Shown in pieces: positions 57,063 to 64,000 of a DNA stretch of 64,000 nucleotides (position 1 is the first letter of the stretch; each line of letters begins with the position of its first letter). The DNA lies in assembly GCA_049724395.1 (NCBI GenBank), contig JAUGWO010000082.1, positions 124,001-188,000 on the forward strand, read 5' to 3'. The notes under the pieces were generated by a model. That model did no database searches. It was not told the origin of the DNA and saw only the letters and a list, made by a program, of their open reading frames with translations. The position numbers and the translations under genes were made by a program. Source of the stretch: Spongospora subterranea f. sp. subterranea (taxonomy: Eukaryota > Endomyxa: Phytomyxea > Phytomyxea > Plasmodiophorida).

Positions 57063-58428
57063 ATGACCACCACTGATATTGATACCTTTATCGACACGCT
57101 GCTCAATGGAGGTCTGCTGCACGAAGCTGCCTGCATATTTATCTGTGAGAAGGTGCGTTTGGATTTCCGAAATACGGCTGGAATTCCCTGTAAGAACTCC
57201 TGTTATGGTGTAGTTAGTGGAGATATTAATGCATGAGAGCAATGTTCATCCTGTCAATGCGCCAGTTACTGTGGTAAAATCAATTTCTACAAACCATACG
57301 CCTATCATCAACTTAAATTGTTATGCTTGGCAATCCAGGTTGGGGATATTCATGGACAACTTCATGACCTATTTGAGTTGTTCAAAGTTGCTGGGACCAT
57401 TCCCAGCGTAAATTACCTTTTCCTAGGAGACTACGTGGATAGAGGTTTTTCTTTCACAAATTCGTGCTCTCAATTGATATCCGGTATATAGGGCAATATT
57501 CAGTCCCAACGATATCCCTTCTTGGCTGTTTCAAAATTCGTTTTCCCCATTGTGTTGCCATACTCAGAGGCAATCATGAATCAAGACAAATAACACAAGT
57601 ATTCTGTTCACGATCGTTCGATTTTTGAATACCGATCGTTTTTGTAATCTGTTTAGGTGTATGGATTCTATTCGGAATGCTGTAATCGATATGGCGAAGG
57701 ACCTGGTACCGCCGTATGGAAGGCGTTTACCAACATGTTCGACTATCTGCCTATTGCTGCCATTATTGATGATGCCATATTCTGTACTCATGGAGGGCTG
57801 TCACCATCGTTGCGAAGCGTCGACCAGATACGAGTTTTGCAAAGATTCCAGGAAATTCCTGCGGAAGGTGCTTTGGCGGATCTGATGTGGTAATACATCT
57901 CAGTGGTTTCGTGTTTCGAACAAAGTTCATAATGATTGATTAGGTCAGATCCGGACAGTAGGACATCTGGATTCCGGGTATCTTCTCGCGGGGCTGGATT
58001 CTTATTCGGTGAAGATATATTCGACAAGTTTATGGAGTTCAATGGGTTCAAGGTACCATATCATATAGTCAAAGCAGGCCTGAATTGTTTAATACCCTCA
58101 TACTTTTGATCATAGTATATGGTGAGGGCGCATCAGCTGTGTATGGAAGGATATCAAGAGCTATTCCAGAACAGATTCGCCACTGTTTGGAGCGCACCCA
58201 ACTGTTCGTTAACGCGGTATTAAGATCTGACCGCAAAACTGATTTTGGACAGACTGTTTTCGAGCTGGCAATAGAGCTTCGGTTCTCAAAATTGACGCCG
58301 ATCATAATAAGAATTTCGTAGTGTTCGATGCCTGTCCATCTGATCAGCGAATCGCTATCCAAGGAGGGGTTGGTAACAACCATGGCGATAGTGACGGCCC
58401 TCGTATCAACCCCGATTATTTCTTATAA
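57063..58428 (+). CDS. PP2A-family Ser/Thr protein phosphatase catalytic subunit
   Basis: Eight or so short exons from ATG 57063. Metal and phosphate motifs are intact: [15 protein letters not shown] (GDxHG), [14 protein letters not shown] (GDxVDRG), [17 protein letters not shown] (GNHE), [42 protein letters not shown] and WSAPNYCFRAGN. The tail ends PDYFL, the PP2A/PP4-type C-terminus whose Leu is carboxyl-methylated. The intron at 58207 to about 58256 is set by restoring SAPNYCFRAGN. The middle and C-terminal tail diverge ([16 protein letters not shown]), so it may be a lineage-specific PP2A/PP4 paralogue. Confidence 0.92.
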
Positions 58429-58590
58429 CCCTCCAGTATTGCCCCAGTTTCACTATCCGAATTAAAGTCAGAAATACATATTTATTGTAATTGTTCACTC
58501 AGTCCTGGATGGCATGACCGTTGGCAATGGCGTCTGATCCGACAGCATCGCCGTCAAGTTTGGTCGAGTTCCGCGACTGCGGCAATAGGA

Positions 58591-59097
58591 ATGTCGCCAT
58601 ACACTGGCCGGCTCTCGGACGCGGTTCGTAAAGTGAAGTTGTTTTCCATCACGTCATGTGCTCTGACTTCATTAGCATCACCTGTTATGATCGTCGCCGA
58701 ATCCAATGCCTCCGTCCCTGTAAGATTGCCGCGGTGCCGATCCTATATCTTCTCACGGTTTCATGATCAGATTCGCGCGTGCTTGGCAGGAATTATTGTC
58801 GCGTTCTCATTGGGAACCACGACTGCACTGCACCTAGTATCACGACAATATGTCACCTCAATGTGTGCTAAACCCGGTGGCAATTCAATCGCGTTGGAGA
58901 CCCTGAGTATTCTAGGAAGACATGTCAAACACGATATTCCAGTTAATCAATTGCAGCCATCTTCCACTCCATTTTCTACATTCATGGACCGACACTCCCG
59001 TAAAACCTTTTACGTTCACGAAGATTTAGTTTCTGAGCTCATCTCAAACGGCAAGCTACCTGCATCGTTAAACAACGTCATTTCACAGAGCAAGTAA
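58591..59097 (+). CDS. TMEM70/TMEM186-like mitochondrial membrane protein
   Basis: Single frame from ATG 58591. YTGRLSDAVRKVKLFSITSC fits the family's start (YxGPLxxxxxxLKxFSxxS), followed by hydrophobic spans SCALTSLASPVMIV and CLAGIIVAFSLGTTTALHLV, then RQYVTSM. The C-terminal half is polar (KTFYVHEDLVSELISN). An Arg-rich in-frame stretch upstream (WRLIRQHRRQVWSSSATAAI, 58520-58590) looks like a mitochondrial leader but has no ATG, so an upstream exon is likely. TMEM70-type proteins aid assembly of ATP synthase and complex I. The assignment is by pattern only. Confidence 0.62.
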   Translation: MSPYTGRLSDAVRKVKLFSITSCALTSLASPVMIVAESNASVPVRLPRCRSYIFSRFHDQIRACLAGIIVAFSLGTTTALHLVSRQYVTSMCAKPGGNSIALETLSILGRHVKHDIPVNQLQPSSTPFSTFMDRHSRKTFYVHEDLVSELISNGKLPASLNNVISQSK

Positions 59098-59149
59098 ACA
59101 TTCCATAATATTCCAGTATCAAATATTGTCGAGTGAGTCGTATTGGTGT

Positions 59150-60470
59150 TTATGCGCGTCGGTTTATATTACTATTGATATCCAACAAAGCATCTTTAGC
59201 TTGTCTTTGCCGTGTTCGATGCTGATTATGGTCATCTTTTGATCGTGGCGATAAAAGTGACTCGAAAAAGCTTTTGACGGCGTTCTGACTTTTGGTTGAT
59301 GGCGTCGTCGGTGTATTTAACGACAAACTTGGACTTCCGATGATACGCTGAAAGTTATTTTTTCTGTTAAATTCATTGGATGATGATAGGAACATTATAC
59401 TGACATTATTAACGGATGGTTTGATGTGGGATGGAGTATCAGGACAGGACGATTTGGAAATGTCATTCTTTAGCATTTCTAAGAATTCATCGTCATCTAT
59501 CGCCGTGATCCGATTCTCTTGTGCAGGGGGATCTTCCTCAATCTCCGGAAAAAGATCGGTAAATTGATATTCTGATGGGGTTAATTTGTCGATTAGGTCG
59601 ATTGTATCAGTCCGTATTGGGATAACCAAGAACGGATCTGATAATGTAACGTCGCGTACATCGCCATCGCTCCTGCAACGATCTGAGAAAACAACAATTT
59701 CAGCAACGTATTGCTACCTCTCTGCGCCAGATGCCGTGAAAGATCCAATGTGCTTTGCGATATGGAATCTGACAGTTTGGAAATCTTGCCCATTTTTACA
59801 ATATATCAGACCTGCCCCGATAGACAATGCGCGCCTCCTCAAAGCACCCTGAATAAACGAGATGAAATTCCAGTTGGTTCTATCTATGAGCAGGATTTTG
59901 ATACCGCCATAACGTCAGCCATGTAGTCCCTAACATCGTCTAGGAAACTATCAGCATTGCATGCGACGATAATCGCGTCGAGAGCGGATTCACACGACTC
60001 TTTCAAGAATATGATCAGCTATCATCTTCGGGCACTGATTAGCCCTATCGCCTTCACCTGTTTGTCCATGTATTTCCTTTAGCGTCTCCAAGGCTTTATC
60101 GAGTGCATTGCACGCGGACGAGGGACATTTTAGGTCTACAGCGATAAGGTAAAGAGCAGGTCTAGTGATGGGATCGTGAGCAATCGATGAAAGTAGCTGA
60201 GGAGAAGTCATTGGAGTGCTATAAAACACGTGGGCAATAGCGGTATTATCGTATTGAAGATCGGACCAATATCCGACTATAATTACGACAGCGTGAGATG
60301 ACAGCAAACACATACAATATGGATGGAATTACTGGGCGACATTGACGAGGGGAACGGGTTGATCTGGGCAGGCAATGCATGTGTATCCGCCAGGGCGATG
60401 ATAGTGGGTGTCGCCCTGATGCGATACAATCAGGTTATGATCGACAACGAGGCGCCATGATATACTGTGG
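59150..60470 (-). CDS. Unidentified protein gene, multi-exon
   Basis: Open segments on the minus strand, 3' to 5': an acidic and Ser-rich C-terminus ending at 59150 (LTPSEYQFTDLFPEIEEDPP), extended upstream by YVAEIVVFSDRCRSDGDVRD and VTLSDPFLVIPIRTDTIDLI. Next is SCESALDAIIVACNADSFLD (59995-59900), then YWSDLQYDNTAIAHVFYSTP and SAHDPITRPALYLIAVDL-like sequence (60313-60040). Furthest 5', WRLVVDHNLIVSHQGDTHYH sits near 60470-60345. Composition and lack of stops indicate a real gene; intron phases were not all solved and no family is recognised. It may be two genes. Confidence 0.5.
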
Positions 60471-60659
60471 GTCATTATTGTAGGATGCGCTGATCGACGA
60501 TATGAACGGGAGCCACGAGGCCGATAGCATGGCGCCCCTTTCCGCTCCCTGTGGATTAGCCGCCGCCCAACGGTATCGGGTTGGGCAGAATATGGCGATA
60601 ACAGTACACGCAGTGAGACCTAGTGTCGCCCTCTCATCATTCACCATAAGGAACTGAAC

Positions 60660-61537
60660 GGGTCATAGGTTGGTACAACACTTTCAGAAGATCTCAACAA
60701 ACAGATCTACAATTGTTCATGATGCCACAATAACAATAATATCAACAATGACTGTGTTTGGCCCACGTTTGTATCCCAACGTCTGACCTTCGCATTGCAC
60801 TCCACAACCCATCTCGAGATGGGTTGTGAAGGATTTAGTCGTAGAAACAAACTAACTAACCAAGCAGAATGCTTTGAGGTTAAACCCTCTGGAGCAAAAG
60901 TCGAAAACGAAAAACCTGTGAAAGCGCTTGCAAAGCAAAAACCAAGACCAGAAGGTAATCAAGGTGAAATATCTGTTATCAGTCTGTGATATGCCATTGC
61001 CTTCTGTCTTCGCCTCAAACTTTGGGGTGTGGCATCAGGCCCTGGTCATTGCCTCATCGTTCGGTTCGACGAATACGTTGATTGGTGTTGTTGGGCATAG
61101 TCTCAAGTACAATTTTGGCACCCAACAACTACTATGTTGTATGTGTCTGCCAGAATGTGTATTTATATTCTGCTTAGCTATCGCTTTCATAGGTCTTTTG
61201 TGTGTTATTGACTTGTTCAGTTTGTTAGCCGTGATTTCTACGACTTCTGAACCATCCACGAAGTGCATTACGTTCAACAGCGCGTTGGATATATCGCAAT
61301 CAAACTACCAAAGCACCGATTTGCGCCTATAACCATTCATCAAACTGTACGTTAGCAAACAGGAGTTATTCATAGGTTTATAACAAAACTTTAAGGGTGG
61401 TATCAACAAGTTTGTACAATAAATCATGATCAATCTGCACGATTCTTTTCGAACAGCATCACCTTTCAGAACACGTTCCTTCCTGCGATAATGCACCATT
61501 CTAGTATGATAGAAACAGCGATCATAGAACCATGAAT
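60660..61537. other. Interval left of ERCC6, no gene assigned
   Basis: A plus-strand frame at 60928-61332 contains a hydrophobic Cys-rich span (LLCCMCLPECVFIFCLAIAF), while the complementary strand is also open; neither is convincing. A 17-bp sequence (GAAGGTCAGACGTTGGG in minus sense) occurs here at 60773-60789 and again in the ERCC6 C-terminal codons at about 61558-61574. Confidence 0.35.
60803..60828. repeat. Perfect 26-bp palindrome
   Basis: The sequence 60803-60828 equals its own reverse complement, with centre ATCTCGAGAT and no loop. No second copy was seen. Confidence 0.9.
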
Positions 61538-64000
61538 CTATGTTGCCGCTTTTAGAACCCAACGTCTGACCTTCCCTGCCTTTTTCAAATCAGCAACGTG
61601 ATGTAAAAGATGCCGAAAAATGTGCTGGTCGTTTCTATCGCTAATTCGCCCTTGAAAATGGAATATCACTTTATCCGAATCGATTCCTTCAGGGTAGTTA
61701 GCAAGAAAGTCTTGCAACTCATGAAGCAATTGCAACGTTTTGCTGTCGATAGCAGACGGAACTGCACTCCCTGCCTGGCGGTGTTTGATTTCCGCTAACA
61801 AATGTTTCGATGAAATCGCATTGTTAGCATTGTCTAGCCAGCGAACCACATTATCAACTCGCTCGGAGGTCGCCCCGGCGACTCCTGATTTTCCTGTCCA
61901 GGTTGGTACGCCAACCTTGACACCAGAAAGTTGGGTTTGACTTTGCCGTAGTGAGGCTACAGCTTTTTCAGCAATCGCTGCGGAACGTTTTTCAACTTGT
62001 GATGATGAAGAGGATGATACAAGCTTATCATGGGAAAACACGCTAGATAGGTCCGAATTATTGAATAAGCATTGCAAAAGATCGCTAGAACCCCCATTAG
62101 AAGAGGTGTCAACTTTGACCTCGGCTTCTTTGATTCCGTGGAAGATATCAGCTGTTTCTAGCACTTCATCGTCGACATAAGAAAATAAGTCTTTCAGGTC
62201 TGAATTGCTGAAAAATCGCTGCTGAGTTGGATCCTCTAAAACCTGGTTTGTAAGCAACTGCTTGAAAATTTGCCGATGATATACTTTCTCTTCAATGGTT
62301 CCCCGGGTCACAAGACGTAAAACGGTAACGTCACGTGTTTGCCCAATACGATATGCTCTTTCCTGGGCTTGTTCGTCAGTTGCTGGATTCCAATCGGGAT
62401 CGAATACTAATACGCCTGAATATCAACCATTGAGAAACATTTATCAAGCTATCAGCAAATGAGGTTGCATACGGTTTGCTCCGGTGAGATTAAGACCAAA
62501 TCCGCCTGCCCTAGTGGTTAAAAGCAGAATGAAAATTTTCGGATTGCAATTGAATTCGTCAAAAATTGCCTGCCGCGACCTGACCGCCGTACTGCCGTCC
62601 ACTCTTCGATACTCAAAATTATTTTCACGGACCATTGCTTCGATTATATCAAGACATTGACGTGTTTGGGAGAAAAAAAGAACTCGTTGCGACTCCAAAT
62701 GCCAAATCTTGAGAATTTGCTCAGCAACTTTGAGCTTTCCTGATCGGGACACGGCGCCGTAGTTAGATGGGCGAGAAGAACTGTTTTCATGGACCATCAA
62801 GAGATCCGGGTGATTGCATATCTTCCTTAATAACGATATTGTCTTGAAAAGCCGGAGATCATTCGCGTAGCGAACTATTGAAATAATCAGTTTCCGTTTA
62901 AGCTAAGCAGAAAGACCGCCGGTTTTACATTGTTTGGGATTTGACGTGGCTAGAACGTCTTTGTAAGCCAATTTTTGATCTTCTGTCAAGGAACAGAAAA
63001 GGATTTGTTCAGACTTGCTTGGTAGGTTTTTCAAGACGTCCGATTTGAGACGGCGAAGAATGTGAGGTGTAATTGTGTCTCTGAGCAATACAGCACATCG
63101 ATAGGCTGCCTGAACTTGATCATGATTGGCATGAATATAGCCTCCCTTAATGATGGGTTCACAGAACTCTTCTTCAAAAACAGGTAGGGTTCCTAACCTT
63201 CCTGGAAATACAAAATCAAACAGAGACCACAACTCGCGTAGATGATTTTGAATTGGGGAACCAGATAAAATTATCCGATGCGGAGTTCGAACACGTTTAA
63301 CTAAAAGAGTGATCTGACAATTTGAAGTTAACAGGAATCAGTTCAACATAAGATTGATTACATACTGTAGCGTCTGGATTCCTTATCCTATGACCTTCAT
63401 CAAGGATAACATATCCCCATTTTTTGGATAGAATCTGTGCATGATGCTTCCGAAGACTCTCATATGTGGTGATCACAACATGTCCAGGTCCATGAGCGCA
63501 CGCCTTCTCAATAATGTCCTTGTTGGAACATTCGTGGTTGCCCGAATCATGTAAAAGCATAACACGAGCAGACGGCCACCACGCCCGGAATTCATAAAGC
63601 CATTGCCCCATAATACTTGCTGGACATAGTAAAAATGTGGGCCCGAGCCGAACAGAAGGTGTGTTGGCCACCGCTGCCAAAAATGATACTATTGTTATAG
63701 TCTTGCCCAATCCCATCGCATCGCCGATAATACCACCGACTGATTGTTGATGTAATTCCCACAGCCATTGTAGAGCAGTCTTTTGATAATCAAAGAGGCG
63801 ATCAAAAATCCTTCCGGGAACCGTCAAGCCACCTTCTAATACGGCGTTTGTAACGCTTGGCTCCTCGGCGTTCCCTTTCCTTACTTTGCTCAAACGCTGG
63901 TGAAATTCAAATTCATCCGCATCATCAACAACGCGACACGTTTTCCGTCGTTTTGCAGTTCTAGTGTCTTCCTCTGAGTCTGATGTGACATAATCTTCAT
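61538..64000 (-). CDS. ERCC6: ERCC6/CSB (Rad26)-type SWI2/SNF2 ATPase, 5' end beyond window
   Basis: Exons 64000-63362, 63300-62917, 62874-62473 and 62415-61538, with introns of 61, 42 and 57 nt. The N-terminal visible part is a basic stretch ([20 protein letters not shown]). Helicase motifs: I in [14 protein letters not shown], Ia region [18 protein letters not shown] as [14 protein letters not shown] in [22 protein letters not shown] in [18 protein letters not shown] in [18 protein letters not shown] and VI in [38 protein letters not shown] then [17 protein letters not shown] is the CSB signature. The C-terminal region is Ser-rich, then a winged-helix-like end ([20 protein letters not shown]). 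CSB/Rad26 remodels stalled RNA polymerase II in transcription-coupled repair. Confidence 0.95.

Noticed and set aside
60928-61332. Plus-strand ORF with a hydrophobic Cys-rich segment
   Set aside because: No family, no start context, and the opposite strand is open too.

Overview
The window is nuclear DNA from a compact, intron-rich eukaryote. About 28 protein genes lie on both strands, mostly with intergenic gaps of a few hundred bases or less. Nearly every gene is broken by very short spliceosomal introns (41 to about 93 nt, most near 50 nt, GT..AG). Splicing them out by eye restores well-known conserved proteins. The content (proteasome beta-1, PRP31, SART3/Prp24, TFIIIC subunit, TYW1, DDI1, SDHAF2, ERCC6/CSB, Ty1/copia remnants) is generally eukaryotic. 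A tubulin deglutamylase (CCP1), MORN and RNase-inhibitor-type LRR proteins and a galactose-binding (SUEL) lectin point to a flagellated lineage. A zoosporic (chytrid-like) fungus or a close relative is the best guess; this is inference, not proof.

Layout. 0-7 kb: the 3' part of an RA-PH-RGS signalling gene (minus), proteasome beta-1, RMI1 and a large LRR protein. 7-11.4 kb: CCP1. 11.4-14.5 kb: two poorly known genes, one with repeated Cys-rich modules. 14.5-18.8 kb: accessory region with a decayed copia element, an inverted duplication, a 42-bp and a 54-bp tandem array. 19-24 kb: BTB-BACK, MORN and TFIIIC genes. 23.8-27 kb: lectin and WD40 genes (minus). 27-32.5 kb: SART3, an ankyrin gene and an NDUFA4-like gene. 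33.6-41.7 kb: RhoGAP, TYW1, DDI1, SDHAF2. 41.8-45.7 kb: membrane protein(s). 45.7-47.2 kb: second accessory patch (inverted repeat, copia remnant). 47.6-59.1 kb: NDP kinase, a coiled-coil protein, PRP31, an ADA-like deaminase, PFKFB, a PP2A-type phosphatase and a TMEM70-like protein. 59-64 kb: an unidentified minus-strand gene and ERCC6/CSB, which runs off the right edge.

The genes do not form one pathway. They are typical housekeeping functions: protein turnover (beta-1, DDI1), splicing (SART3, PRP31), tRNA modification (TYW1), genome maintenance (RMI1, CSB), small-GTPase and G-protein signalling (RA-PH-RGS, RhoGAP) and central metabolism (PFKFB, NDPK, SDHAF2). Four genes share one defect: an extra base in a homopolymer run shifts the frame, and deleting that base restores it. 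This looks like an assembly signature rather than gene decay. Exon borders come from manual splicing and translation; those stated exactly keep the frame, others are marked unresolved. No tRNA, rRNA or CRISPR array was recognised.
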